Source: Talpa occidentalis (Eukaryota; Chordata; Mammalia; Eulipotyphla; Talpidae). From it: 64,000 bases of DNA. A program made the translations under genes and the position numbers. The stretch is from assembly GCF_014898055.3 (NCBI RefSeq), contig NW_023601212.1:37684329-37748328 (forward strand). The letters are read 5' to 3'. How positions within the stretch are numbered: the stretch's first letter is position 1; each line of letters starts with the position of its first letter. Under the pieces are notes generated by a model. It ran no database searches. It had not been told where the DNA came from and was given only the letters and a program-made list of their open reading frames with translations. This document shows positions 28,600-40,467 of the stretch, one piece after another.

Positions 28600-28850
28600 T
28601 CCCTCTGCCCTTCCCCCTTACAAATTTATATTAGTCTTGCAAGACACAATTTATAAGTCACCTCTTCAATTCAGCCCTTCCTGATTAACCCACCCAAAAT
28701 GATTAGTTTCCTCTTCTATTCTTTATTAGCATATAACAGATAAAGCTGTAATTACTTATTTACAAGTCTGTCTTGGCAAGACCCAGGACACTCACCTTTT
28801 AATTCAGAGTTACTATGAGTAATTGCTCAGTGAACACTTAATGAAGAAAT
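28600..28850 (+). mobile_element. L2 3' end
   Basis: AAGTCACCTCTTCAATTCAG CCCTTCCTGATTAACC, then TTATTAGCATATAACAGATA and GCTCAGTGAACACTTAATGA AGAAAT match the L2 tail. Confidence 0.7.
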
Positions 28851-29696
28851 ATCTTGTCTTTTGATACTTTGATATTTCTATAAATGAGCTAAAAATCATG
28901 TAGTACATCTATCATACACAATTAACATATTTATAACAGACTATATGAATGAAATGTTATTAATCCAGTGCTTTTTTGGTCCTTAACCTTTCTGTTCATA
29001 AATTCATAAAGGTAGTCACTGAAATTTTTTAAAGTGCAGAAATGCACAATGGAAAAGCAAAGGTTTCTTATAACCTACTCAAAGGAAGAAAAAACAAAAC
29101 AAAACTGAACAACTTCAGCTTTGTGACTGGCTTCTTGATTATTCTTCTGTGCATACACATTCCCTTAAGCATCACTGCTTCACCTGTACCGTCTTCACCT
29201 GATTCACTAAGTAGACAACGAGTATCTTTTCTTGACACAACATATCTGTGTACTCCATAGCACACAATGGAGTCCCTTTCCCCGGTGTTGGTTACCAGAG
29301 GTTTTTTTCTTTTGCTGTTATAAATAACAAGACAACACAAACTCCTAGGGGCAGCAATGACAGCATCACCTCCAATTCCACCACTACATATAATAACATT
29401 AGCACATTTAGCTTCATCCAGTGGTAGTGTGTGCCTGTTCTTATCCCTATCACACACAGTGTACACACACTGAAACACAGTGACATTCAGTGGTAACTTG
29501 CTCAAGATAAAGGTTCAAACCCAGGCAGTCTGATGTCAGAGTTTCAGCTTTTAAATGATACAATATGCTGCTTCCCACAGATATATAAATACATCCTTCC
29601 AAAACTTATGCAGGTGTTTCCATACATTAAAATTTCAATGTGCAATAGTGACTTTATCCCTTGTGTAGAATTTAAATCATTAAAATTTCTCTTATA

Positions 29697-29822
29697 GGGC
29701 CTCCCCTGGTGGCGCAGCAGTTGAGCGCTGGGCTGCAAGGCTGCCCACAGCCTCTGCAGCGCCGGTTCGTTCCCCGGCCGCCAGCGAGGGTCCCACAAAA
29801 AAATTAATTAATTAATTAATTA
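29697..29822 (+). mobile_element. Head-only SINE variant (short form)
   Basis: Only the tRNA-like head is present (GGGCCTCCCCTGGTGGCGCA through GCCGGTTCGTTCCCCGGCCG and a short GAGGGTCCCAC). It passes directly into an A tail that has become (TTAA)n. The flanks aatttctcttata and aatttctcctata look like a target duplication, so the short form seems to have inserted as such. Confidence 0.9.
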
Positions 29823-29829
29823 AATTAAT
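29798..29829. repeat. (TTAA)n simple repeat
   Basis: Several ATTA/TTAA units follow the tail of the short SINE at 29697. Confidence 0.9.
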
Positions 29830-30833
29830 TTCTCCTATACAAATCTTATCAACTATCACACATTAAGAACTTAGAATTTCACTAAAAACAAAAGGCCAAA
29901 AAAATTAAGTTCAGGAAACTTTGCACTGTACTTGTTCTTCTATACCATAATCAAAAAATCAAAAACTTCTAAATGCACTAATTTTAGACATGATGATATA
30001 AAGGAGACACAAGCTCAGAACAAATAGAGTAGTGACTTATTTTCTCACTGTATTTCTAAATAAAGAATTAAGTAATGTTTATATAAATAGAATTACTATA
30101 TTAATTTAGTAAGCACTCAAATATGTACCAAAATATATGTGATAAACAAACAAAAAAAAAAGGAATGCTTTATATCTTCAACTGCCTTCCATTTCACATT
30201 GTGGGGAAAAATATAAAGCTATATGGAAAGCAATGATCTAAAATAATTTTTTTTAAATAAAAAGAAAACTACTGATCAAAGGTACAGGGGTGTTTCCATA
30301 CATTAAATTTTCAGTGTACAACAGTGGATGAGGAATGAGTTTTTAAATAGGTTTTGCAAACAACTGACTCCTTAGTAGAAAAAGAAAAATGGAAAGAAAC
30401 AAATCTTTGACCCATATGTGAATTAAAAATTTTTTTTTTTCAGTCAGATGGTCCTTATAACAAATTCTGTGACTTGGTACTTAATGCAGAATTCTAAGTG
30501 AACTTGTTGAGTAACCATGAAAAGCAGAGAAAGTGAGAGTGATCTATTTTCTGAATCACCAAGTTGCAGTTACTGTAAGTCGGGGTCAAGCATCTGCTTG
30601 GACTACAGTTAGAGGAGAGTAAGATCAGTAAGGCTAAAGGACATCTGGGCTTCCCACAAAACTAAATTTGTAAGAGAAGGCCACAGGGATAGATCAAAAT
30701 AAATTTAAAATGCCTCTGCATTCCATTTATATGCTGATTTTAGTGTATCATAAGTATTATAACTTCTTCAATATGGAGTGTATAAAATGAAGCAAATGCA
30801 ATGGCAATATTCTGTTTATATAAAATGATCTGA

Positions 30834-30978
30834 CAGTGGACCTCAAACTTTAGTATCAGAATCACCTGGAAGGCTTCTTAAAACACCCCTAGAACTTCTG
30901 ATTCAGTTTTTAAGAGGTGGGACCTGAAAACTCCTAGATGCTGCTACTGTTCGAAGGAATATACTTTCAGAACCACTG
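30834..30978 (+). mobile_element. MER5A-type hAT element
   Basis: It starts CAGTGGACCTCAAACTTTAG with ATCAGAATCACCTGG, has TTCTGATTCAGTTTTTAAGA inside and ends TCAGAACCACTG, the inverted partner of the start. Length and order fit a full MER5A. Confidence 0.88.
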
Positions 30979-30994
30979 ACCTAAAAAAATAACT

Positions 30995-31359
30995 ACAATT
31001 GACTCCTGGAATGATGTGGGGGATTAGGAACACCAAACCCTTTGCACAGTCAAAAATCCATGTATAACTTCTAACTGCCCTCCCCCCAACCTCGCCCCCA
31101 AATTTAACTAAGATGCCCATGGTATCCAAGGGGGTAGATGGGAAAAGAGAGATTGGTTTCAAGTTCCCCACAGATTCAAAAATTCTACTGGTGCTCAAGT
31201 TCCCTACAACCAGTCCTCCATATCCTTGAGGGTTCTGTGTCCACAGCTGGTTGAATCCATGCATGTGGATCCCACAGATAGTCAACTGTATTTACTGAAA
31301 AAAATTCCCATATAAGTGAACCTCCATGGTGAAACCAATGTTGTTCAAGGACCAACTAT
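30995..31359. mobile_element. Tigger/MER-type DNA transposon relic
   Basis: The ends ACAATTGACTCCTGGAATGA and (complement of the right end) ATAGTTGGTCCTTGAACAAC are inverted repeats like the familiar ACAGTTGACCCTTGAACAAC family, flanked by TA. The interior has AGTCCTCCATATCCTTGAGG and TGGTTGAATCCATGCATGTG, as in that family. It directly follows the MER5A. Confidence 0.82.
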
Positions 31360-31996
31360 ACTTAGAATTCTTTGGTTGGTACAGAACTGCTCCTTGTATC
31401 CATCTAACTTATCTAACTACAGCTATTCACTGTTAGGCACCAGGAGTAGTTCAGAGATTAATGAATCAAAAGCTATATTACAGTCACAGCTGCTAGAGAA
31501 TGAGGAGGTAAATGGCAGACACATACCAGGAACAAAGAAGTCATAAGAAGGATGATGCTTTTCCCTTTTCTTAATGCTTGAAAGGTAATTACTATGAAGA
31601 AATAGACGAAAAGTTTTTTCTTGTTTGTTCTCTAATGACCAGATGGAAATGAAGACTAGGGCTCTGGAAGCAAGATGAACTGCTATGGCCCATGGGCATT
31701 TTTTCAGCAAAATATTTTCAGTTTAGAAGTCTTTACTTTTCAGTTCAAGTGAAGATTCTATTTTTGTGCCGGCAAGATATTCCTTTCACACCTATGCACT
31801 TAACTTATCATATGGTATTAATTGGTTACATATGTTATCTCCTGGTTAGACTGTGAAATACCTGAAAAAATGTTTATATGTTATGCACTTTTCTGTCTTA
31901 CTGTCTAAAAAGTACCTACTATTCATAAAGGGTGATAATAAATGTTGGTTGAAATTAGATTAAAATCCTTTATTAGTGCTTATGAAACAAAATACT

Positions 31997-32245
31997 CTTT
32001 TTTTTTTTGGAAGATTTATTTATTCATACAAGAACTGGGGTACAGTCCAGAGGTGCAGGTGGTGAGAGGATTCACCAGAGACAAGAGTGGGAAGCAGAAC
32101 AGGCAGACTGAGTGAAATACTCTGCTGAGGGGAAGAGCGGGTGAGTCAGGTGAGGTCTGCTGTGCCATATGGGTTGCTCCTGCTGCAGTGGCTGCAGATA
32201 GCTTCATAGGTTGCATCTTAACCTCTTGCGCCACCAGGGAGGCCC
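31997..32245 (-). mobile_element. tRNA-derived SINE copy 9
   Basis: This reverse-oriented copy has a T-run at the + strand start and the head complement CCACCAGGGAGGCCC at the end. A short flank similarity (tactcttt, tactctct) is the only trace of a target duplication. The segment next to the B box is deleted. Confidence 0.92.
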
Positions 32246-32324
32246 TACTCTCTTATTCTTCACATATAAGTTCAATTTCTCCATTTTGGGGACCATTTGA
32301 ACTGAAGGTACAAGATATACAGAT

Positions 32325-32445
32325 ATTCTTTTATTCAGTAAGTATTTACTGAGCCCCTAGGCTATATTCAGATAGTATTCTAGGCCCTGGAGATATAACA
32401 GCAAACAAAGCAGTCCCTGTTTTATGGAATTATCTAGCCAAGATG
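32325..32445 (-). mobile_element. L2 3' end (reverse)
   Basis: ATTCAGTAAGTATTTACTGA GCCCCTAGGC, GATAGTATTCTAGGCCCTGG AGATATAACAGCAAACAAAG are the complement of the L2 end. Confidence 0.8.
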
Positions 32446-32814
32446 ACAAACAAATATGTACAGTATCATCTTGGCTAGTGAGAAATGCAATCAGTGGAGG
32501 GGGAGGCAGATGACTGCAGAAAGAAAAACAGGAAACAGTCTTCTAGAAAGGCAGACCAATAGGTATGCAAGGAAGAAGTGACATTAAAGGTGATGCTGCT
32601 GGATGGTGAGAGAGGAGGGAACAATAAGGAGGCCAATGTGGATCCAGAAGAATAAGGTAGGAATGAGATACGGGGATTCACTTTGTTTTAATGATGAAGA
32701 CTCAACTAGAAAACCTTTCATCATTTCAACCAGTAAGGGGTTGAAAGGGTGGTGAGTGGTAGGTTATGATTAAAGTAATTCATAAATAAGAATTACTTAT
32801 CTTTGGAGGAAATA

Positions 32815-33220
32815 AATTTTATTGAAATAACATTGCAGGGCCTTCCTGGTGGTGCAAGGGGTTAAGCCCAGCACTGTGAAGCTATCCGCAGCCTCTGCAG
32901 CAGGAGTTCGATACCTGGCCAGCTAGATCTACACTAGCAGACCTCCCCTGACTCACCTGCTGCTCCCCTCAACAGTGTATTCCAATCTGTCTGCCTGTTC
33001 TGTTCTCCACTCAGTCTCTGGTGAATCCTCTCATGCCTGTACCTCTGGCCTGTACCCCAGTTCTTGTATGCATAAATATTTTTTTTTAAAAAAAGAAATA
33101 ACATTGCGTAACAATATGAGTTTCAGGTGTGCATCACTATAAATCATCATCTGTATGTACTACATCAAGTTCACCACTGAAAGTCCAATCATACTTTATT
33201 ACACAGTTGACCTCTTTCAA
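32815..33220 (-). mobile_element. L1 3' UTR-like fragment split by SINE copy 10
   Basis: ATTGAAATAACATTGC, then after the SINE GAGTTTCAGGTGTGCATCAC and CATCAAGTTCACCACTGAAA, recall the L1 complement TTTCAGGTGTACAACATAAT. The SINE at 32838-33094 interrupts it. Confidence 0.65.
32838..33094 (+). mobile_element. tRNA-derived SINE copy 10
   Basis: It begins GGGCCTTCCTGGTGGTGCAAG and ends in an A tail. The flanking duplication gaaataacattgc is exact, and it lies within an L1-type 3' sequence that continues on both sides, so the SINE is younger than that L1 piece. Confidence 0.94.
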
Positions 33221-33663
33221 GGGAAAGTAAATTTTAATGTAGAATTTATAATAGTACTGGTTGAATAACTCATTTACTATATCAAATACTCTCTTCCTGC
33301 AATATTTTTAAAACAAAATCCTCCATGTCATAATACTAAAGGTGACTCAACACCAACTTCCTGTTTTGCCTAAAGACCCTCTTACATTAGTAATGACTAA
33401 CAAATCATTTACAATGTCTAATCAAACAAGAAAGCCCTGATTAACTATGCCGCAAGACAAATGATCAGCCTCTCCCTTCACCTGACCCACAATTCAGGAA
33501 TAAAAAAGTTACCCGAAAGTTTACTGACACACTGACGAGCAGTTCAAAGTTCAAGAAATAGTTTCAGTGAGAACACAGGAAGAGTAATTGAGAAAACAGA
33601 TGCAAATTATTTTTTAAAGGAATCTAATGCTGATCAATTCCACTTTTAAATTCCAGTCTTCTC

Positions 33664-33942
33664 GGGCCTCCCTAGTAGTGCAAGGGGTTAAGCACCGCAC
33701 TATGAAGCAATCCACGGCCTCTGCAGCATGAGTTCGATCCCCAGCTGGCCAGAGAGAAACCCACACGGCTAAGCTAAGCAGACCTCTTCTGATTCGCCTG
33801 CTGCTCCCCTCAGCAGTATATTTCAGTCAGTCTGCCTGTTCTGTTCCCCACTCTGTCTCTGGTGAATCCTCTTACTCCCCGCATCTCTGGCCTGTACCCC
33901 AGCTCTTGTATGCATAAATAAATAAATCTTAAAAAAAAAAAT
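33664..33942 (+). mobile_element. tRNA-derived SINE copy 11
   Basis: This full-length copy has the head GGGCCTCCCTAGTAGTGCAAG, B box GTTCGATCCC and tail (AAAT)nCTT plus A10. Its flanks aaattccagtcttct and aaattctagtcttct form a 15-bp duplication with one mismatch. Confidence 0.94.
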
Positions 33943-33974
33943 AAATTCTAGTCTTCTTCATTCATCATAAAGCA

Positions 33975-34140
33975 CAAAACTATTCTTACTATATGCAAGG
34001 TCCTGATCTAAGTTTTTTACAGATAAGAAACAAAGGTACAGAAAGGTTGCCCAACCAAGATCACTTAGCTTAGGCTGACATGTGGCAGAGCCAGGACTCA
34101 AACCCAGATAGCCGCCACAACTCTGTTCTCAAGGACGAAA
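33975..34140 (-). mobile_element. MIR element
   Basis: ACAGATAAGAAACAAAGGTA CAGAAAGGTTGCCC and GGCAGAGCCAGGACTCAAAC CCAG are the classic complement of the MIR core (GGGTTCGAATCCCGGCTCTG CC). Confidence 0.85.
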
Positions 34141-34787
34141 CTACAAATATGACAAACATTAATCAAAGGCAGTGTTTGTCTTCATTTTTTTCCCTCTGGA
34201 AGTTCCTGGATCCATTAAGATCAGTCACATCCATATAGATGGCTCCCGTATCTCTAATATCCTCATAAGGTCAACAATGGTCTCACTGCTTCAACAAATG
34301 GAGAACACTCAACACACGTCCCCTTATTTTGAGTAGATTTTACCTCAAAATACCTTTTGCATTTGATCCTCAAATAAAACTTTTAATGTAGACTTTCCCA
34401 TTTCTAAGATCAAATTTTAGCAGTGGCTTCCAAATTGGTCCTAACTGTTAAACATTGTATACACCACAAGATCATGTTCCTTTGAGGAGACAGTTCTCAG
34501 GCTCAGGGCTCCCCTAAGGGCACAGGAAAAATTCCAAAATCTTTAGGGTCTCTACAGTCAGGCATTATAGCATTGCACAGGGTTTGAAGACATCCACCCT
34601 TCTAGGCCCTAACCACCCCCAAAGCATCCTTTTACTCAGCCTTTTTCATAGAATTACCATTAACTTTCTCCAATATAGCAAAATTATTACTCAGTGGGTT
34701 ACTGGGTCTTTAAAAATTCACCTTTGAAATATTATAAGTGAAGTTAAATGTGACAGTTTAGAAACTGCATTAAACTCTAGAAAAATA

Positions 34788-35077
34788 GGTCCTCCTCGGT
34801 GGTACAGCGGGTTGAGTGCAGCGCTGTGAAGCTGTCCGCAGGCCCGCAATGCCAGTTCAATTCCTGCCCATTCTCAGCACGGTCCGGGGAGATTCCCACA
34901 TGGTGCGACAGACCTCTCCTGTGACACCCGCTGCTCCCCTCAGGAGTGTATTTTGGTCCTTCTGCCTGTTCTGCTCCCTGCTCTGTCTCTGGTGGAGTCT
35001 CTCACCCTCCCGCGCCTCTGGCCTGTACCCCAGTGCTTGTATAAATAAATAAAAATCTTTAAAAAAAAAAAAAAAAA
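34788..35077 (+). mobile_element. tRNA-derived SINE copy 12
   Basis: The degraded head GGTCCTCCTCGGTGGTACAG leads into the usual body and an A17-type tail. The flanks aaactctagaaaaata and aaactctagagaaata give a 16-bp duplication with one mismatch. Confidence 0.94.
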
Positions 35078-35107
35078 CAAACTCTAGAGAAATAAAGTTT
35101 AGAGAAA

Positions 35108-35610
35108 ACTGACAGAGTAGATTCAGGCAAACCGGGTTCAAGTCCTACATCCAGTATTTACTAGCCTTCTAACCTTGGGCAAATTCTTTAATCTGCTTGA
35201 TGCTCACTTTCTTCATCTACAAAAAGGAGATGAACACTCTCCTCAAAGAGTTACTGAGGGGGCTCCCTGATGGTACAAGGCGTTAAGATGTAGGACGATG
35301 AAGCTATCCACAGCCACTGCAGTATGGAGTTTGATCCCTGACCAGGGAGGTGACCCACATGGCACAGCAAACCTCTCCTGTCTCACTCGCTGCTCCCCTC
35401 AGCAGTATATTTTGGTGGATCTGCGTGTTCTGCTCCCCACTCTGTCTCTGGTGAATCCTCTCACCAACACCACCCCCCCACATCTCTGGCTTGCACCCCA
35501 GCTCTTGTATGCATAAATAAAGAAATCTTTAAAAAAAGACTTACTGAAAGATTAAAGGAGGAAATGAATGACAAAGGATAGGGCTTAAATTAGGTACTTA
35601 AAAAAAAGTA
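35108..35610 (+). mobile_element. MIR element split by SINE copy 13
   Basis: GGGTTCAAGTCCTACATCC, CTAACCTTGGGCAAATTCTT TAATCTGCTTGATGCTCA and CATCTACAAAAAGGAGATGA run in MIR order. The SINE inserts at 35258, and the MIR resumes near 35538 with ACTGAAAGATTAAAGG and GGGCTTAAATTAGGTACTTA. Confidence 0.8.
35258..35537 (+). mobile_element. tRNA-derived SINE copy 13, inserted in a MIR
   Basis: The copy starts GGGGGCTCCCTGATGGTACA. It splits a MIR: the text before it ends gagttactga and the text after it resumes acttactgaaagattaaagg. This orders the two insertions in time. Confidence 0.93.
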
Positions 35611-35989
35611 CTGTTTCTTGGAATAGTTCTGCCATTTTGTTCCAGTAATACATCTAACATGAACATTTGTGCATAATACATAATCCATGTATAATATAGA
35701 GGGTCTGAAAAATAGGTATCAAAGATGAAATGATCAGGTAACAAAAATAGCAACTCCTAGAAGGCTATCCCCTCCATAAGGGAAGGACCCTAGAGAAGAG
35801 TCATAGTTTTAATGGTTCCCCCAATTTTTCAAGAGAAAGTTCAAACTTATTATTTGATCACATAGAGGGTATCTTCAGTGTCATCTTTCCACCATCCCAA
35901 CACTAGTTATTTGCTATGGGTGGTTTCAGGCCTCAGTCATCTCTCCATGTGGTTCCTTTTACCTTTACTTTTCTTCAGCTAATTTTCAC

Positions 35990-36645
35990 TCCCACACACC
36001 TACTAAAGCTTAAGTCTTGAGTTGAGGACTTTTCGCCACTTCCACCTCCACTATCCTGGTCCATCTTCTCCCCTGCTGTTGCAACTGCCTGCTAACTAGT
36101 CCCTCTACTTTAAAGAAACTTACTCATATCCTAGCACTCTTCTGTTCATATCCAACAAGGCCCCAGACAACATGGCTTCCACGCTCCCTTTCACCTTTCC
36201 AAGTACAGTGGCCTTCTTATTGTTCCCCAAACATGCTCCTGCACCTGTCAACTGGCTGTTATGTTGCACAAAGAGCATCCTGTCTGAATCCCCCCCATAT
36301 CTGTATGAATCTCAGTTCAATGAGATCTCTATGCAAAAAGTATCCATTACAGGGGGCCTATACATATTTGTATTCAATATCTGTTCAAAGGATGAGTGAA
36401 TACCTGGCTCCTCAGAGATATCTCTATTTTTCCTCCTCCGTCCCCTCCAAACCCCCCACCCCCGCAAACTGATTCAGATATTCCTCCTCTACTTTCTTAG
36501 TGCTTGGTTCATGTCTGCAGTAATATTTACTGTTATAATTATGTAAAAATAAATAATCTTCACTTGACTCTACAACCCCAGTAGTATTACAGTGCCTTGT
36601 ACAAAAGTAGAGCACTTGATATTTACTGAATAAATGACTGAGAAA
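35990..36645 (+). mobile_element. Possible L2 fragment
   Basis: AACAAGGCCCCAGACAACAT GGC and CATGCTCCTGCACC near 36150-36245, and CAGTGCCTTGTACAAAAGTA GAGCACTTGATATTTACTGA ATAAATGACTGAG at 36590-36642, follow L2 text. The middle is too diverged to confirm continuity. Confidence 0.55.
36442..36463 (-). other. C-rich tract, possible G-quadruplex in the transcript sense
   Basis: C runs of 4, 6 and 5 on the + strand become G runs on the YAP1 sense strand. A fourth run is only available by splitting the G6, so a stable G4 is uncertain. Confidence 0.45.
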
Positions 36646-37763
36646 GGGAACAACTACTACAAGGTGAAACTAGAATTTCTTAAAAATCATTTTCCTTTCT
36701 GTTTATTACAATTGGATGAACTTCCTTGAGGTATACTACAAGCTCAAGAACAATCTAATATGTGACTCTGAATTCAGACTTTATCTAGTAAAACTTGAAT
36801 GTCTTAGATTTTAACTTAATTAAAGCGCTTAGTTCTGTGAGCTCACTTAGACTTCATAATATTCAGGGAAAATAATAATCTATTGCTAAAATTCTAATAT
36901 ATAGTAAGTCTTATTACCTCCTTACCTGATGACATCAAAAAAAAGAGTACTATTTTGGAAAACTGATTATCGTTGCAGTATTTATTTCCTTTCACTGATG
37001 CTGTCTATATATGGTAGTCAATGGATATCATTTTAACAGCATTAGTATCTTACTCTTTCACACAAATATTCCTCAAATGAGTCATATTACTGTAGCAGTA
37101 GAGCAACCAGAAGGATTTAGAAATCAGTGGGGAAGATAAAAATAATATTCCAACACTTATGAAAAGAAGAAATAAAGCAGATATTTGATTTGGTTCTTAA
37201 ATGTAAATAATTTAATCTCTTTCTCATTCTCCTCCAAAGTTTAGCACAGGTTCCAAAATTCTACAAATAACACAGCAGGAAGTTGAACACGGACACTTCT
37301 ATTTTTAACCACCATAATCTAATAATAGCTCATTTTACTAAGAGCTGGTAGCAATGATACCAATTACAAATGAAAATTATTTTTATGTTCTTTAACAATA
37401 TTCTCTTACTCTTCTAAATGAATCAGTAAGTTAAACAAAAATAAGTTTACATTCTTCTCATTAGTTTTGGCACCTACACTAAAATCCTACTAACTTTCAG
37501 AAATCTGATTAACTTTATTTTCCCAAATGATTATTTCAAAGTATTCTCCTAACAAATTCTTTAAAGATTTTGTTGTTTGTGCTCTAAGATCAGGTTAAAG
37601 TAACTCAACAATCTCAAGTTTCTCTGTATCTTTCCTGGCATTTCAGGAGAAAATCTCTGAAATTTGAAATACAGCAAAGTCAGGAAGGAATTACCTTATC
37701 TGAAATAATCAAGCATGTAACTAAATATATGAACACAGTACTCTCTAAAATATTTAAGACCTA

Positions 37764-37803
37764 GGGCCTCCCTGGTGGCGCAGCGGTTGAGCACTGGGTT
37801 GTG
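37764..37803 (+). mobile_element. SINE 5' fragment only
   Basis: About 40 bp of a GC-rich-subfamily head (GGGCCTCCCTGGTGGCGCAG, then CGGTTGAGCACTGGGTTG) are followed at once by unrelated sequence. There is no body and no A tail. A head without a tail is not what L1-driven insertion normally leaves, so a later deletion is likely. Confidence 0.88.
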
Positions 37804-38223
37804 ATTACAAGAGCCATGTGCAGGGCACTGCTGATTTTCACACAGACATCAGAAAAACTCCTCTACTCGACATGATACACTGCAAAACAGCTTTAGCAAC
37901 TTGAATGAAACCATTATTTCCCTATTTTTTCTATCCCACAAATATTTTAATCCCCATATTCCCTATATATTATTTATCTGTGACTTTATTAAAACAAAAT
38001 AGGCTAGTCCAAACTTTTCCAGTTAAAATGGTAGAAGTTTCCATATTACGAACCATTTTTAGAAACTTAAATAAAGCAAGAATAAGTTTCTTGAAGATTA
38101 TCTATACTGATTCTGTATTATTATGCTTTTGTTTTTTACTATTTTCCTGTAATCACTTCTCTTAATTTACCAAAATTTCTAAATGAGGAAAAAAGCATCA
38201 ATTTCCATTTAAAAAAGACATCT

Positions 38224-38488
38224 GGGGTCTCCCTGGTGGTGCAGGGGTTAAAGTCTATCTATCAAGCTATCACCAGCCACTGTGGCATGAGTTTGATCCC
38301 TGGTCAGGGAGATAACCCACATGGTGCAGCAGCCCTCTCCTGTCTCACCCACTGCTCCCCTCAGCAGTGTATTTCAGCATATCTGCCTGTTCTGCTCCCC
38401 ACTCTGTCTCTGATGAATCCTCTTACCCCCACACCTCTGGTCTGTACCCCAGTTCTTGTATACATAAATAAATCTTAAAAAAAAATTC
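38224..38488 (+). mobile_element. tRNA-derived SINE copy 15
   Basis: The head GGGTCTCCCTGGTGGTGCAG is followed by TAAAGTCTATCTATCAAGCTATC and the family body. The tail is AAATAAATCTTAAAAAAAAA. The flanking duplication is weak (aaaagacatctggg against aaaaggtatttggg). Confidence 0.92.
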
Positions 38489-38855
38489 AAAAAGGTATTT
38501 GGGATCAGCGCTTGAGAGTAACTAATAAAATACACTTTGTCTCTTACTATTATACATTTATTGCTCTAACTTTGAGCTTTGCTATAATTTTATTGTTTGA
38601 TTTGCTTTAGTATAGTGTAATAAAAATTTCCATCTTACTATATCCAAGAACTTTCAAAGGAATCAAAAAATGTTTGACTCATAGAAAAAAAAAGCATATT
38701 GATATTTAACACTAGCACACATACCAAATGGACTGTGAAGTCAGAAGATAACACAATACTTGGATAAGTGCCAATGCCCACATTTGATAAAAAGCTCTTA
38801 AGAGCTAAACACAGCCCCAAAGATACCGTGGTGATAGATTTTGAAAATAATTTTA

Positions 38856-39120
38856 GGCCTCCCTGGTGGTGCAATGGGGTAAGCACCACACTATGAAGCA
38901 ATCCACAGCCTCTTCAGCACAAGTTCGATCCCCAGCCAGCCAGGGAGAAACCCACATGACGCAGCAGACCTCTCCTGTCTCGACCGCTGCTCCCCCTCAG
39001 CAGTGTATTTCAGTCAGTCTGCCTGTTCTGTTCCCCACTGGTGAGTCCTCTCACCGCTCTCCTCCCACATCTCTGGCCTGTACCCCAGCTCTTGTACGCA
39101 TAAATAAATAAATCTTTATT
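38856..39120 (+). mobile_element. tRNA-derived SINE copy 16
   Basis: The copy opens GGCCTCCCTGGTGGTGCAAT and runs to AAATAAATAAATCTTTATTT. The segment between CCCCACT and GGTGAGTCC lacks the usual CTGTCTCT, an internal deletion. No clear target duplication is visible. Confidence 0.92.
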
Positions 39121-39214
39121 TTAAATAAACAGTAGCTACTAGTTAATGCAAACTGATTAAATGTCAGATCAAGTCAACATTTTGTTATATAGGCACAATA
39201 TTGCACCAAGTACA

Positions 39215-39440
39215 TATACAGTGTTAAATAATAATCTATGTACCAATCACATTTATATGGATTATGCATTTAACCTTCACAACAACCCTGAATTGTCATT
39301 GTTGTTATCCCCATTTTCCAAGTGAAGAAACTTAAACACGGGTAAATACAGTAACTTGTCTAAGATCTCACAGACAGTAAGTGACAGAATTGGGACTCAA
39401 ACTTATGTCTACCTAAATGCAAGAGTCCCTGACCTTAGTC
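39215..39440 (-). mobile_element. MIR element
   Basis: CATTTAACCTTCACAACAAC CC, CCCATTTTCCAAGTGAAGAA AC, CAGTAAGTGACAGAATTGGG and ACTCAAACTTATGTCTACC give a nearly full MIR in reverse orientation. Confidence 0.85.
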
Positions 39441-40420
39441 TCTATTTTAACTTCCCTCTCAGTTCACTTCATAGGTAAAAAGCAGAAGTTCAAACTTTGT
39501 AAGCTATAACACATGAAGTAATTATCAACTCCTAAAACCTGCATGCAGCTTCTCACACACCCTACCCTCTAGAGTTTTTAAAAGGAAAAAACACTGTACT
39601 TTGATTTTACCTGCCATTTTTGAATTTCATATTTAATGTCTACCTGTTATTTTTCTTGGTAACAACCTATGTGTGCCATTTGGTTTTGTGCTCTGACAGA
39701 AACCACACACAGCAAGAGCAGTGCAGCAGACAGGCACCAAGGTGCATCTGTCCTCTCACACTGCTTGCTTCTGACCACTTCCCCACCGCAAAAATAGGTG
39801 TTCAGCACATTCCTCTAACATGCATCACCTTTCAAGACTAAGAGGGCATTTTCTCCATCCACCTGAAGCTATTTCCTAGGAACTTCATGCAAGTTTTCAT
39901 AATAGAGAACTCTGAACATGCTGCAATGGTAGATGTGGGGGGTATTAGTCAAATAAATGACTATGAAACATAAAAATAGTTCCTTAAAATGCTGCTGTTA
40001 TTAAGACATTTCACTTTTGATTGTTAATAAAGTCTTATTTTTAAAGAGCAGATAAACGGGTTGATTTTCCTTAATTTAAATCAAGGGTTATGATTTTTAA
40101 ATGTTCCTAAATTAGTTACCAGATGTTTGGCATGAAGTTATTTCCGGACCATCACAGAATATGCCTTTTTGCCTTTTCTATTGCTTAAAGACCTTCACTA
40201 TTCAGTTATTACTATAAATAAATAATAAATAACATCTTTCCCCAAGTCATTATTTTCTAAAGTCTAACACAAAAATTACTAATTTTATCTAACTCTCAGT
40301 ATGCAGAACTATTTTATAAAGATCCCAAGTGTGCACCAAAGGTTATTAAATTACTATAAGAATGATAGATTTAATATAACTTCAAAAGGGCAAGCATTTC
40401 AAGTAATTTAATAGAATAGG

Positions 40421-40422
<2 letters not shown>

Positions 40423-40463
<41 letters not shown>
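40423..40463. repeat. (AC)20 microsatellite
   Basis: This is an uninterrupted run of about twenty AC units in intron 3, and a likely length polymorphism. Confidence 0.98.

Positions 40464-40467
<4 letters not shown>

Noticed and set aside
29068..29505. 145-codon open frame on the minus strand
   Set aside because: It has no domain or signal, sits in intron 3 and has no supporting splice or promoter context.
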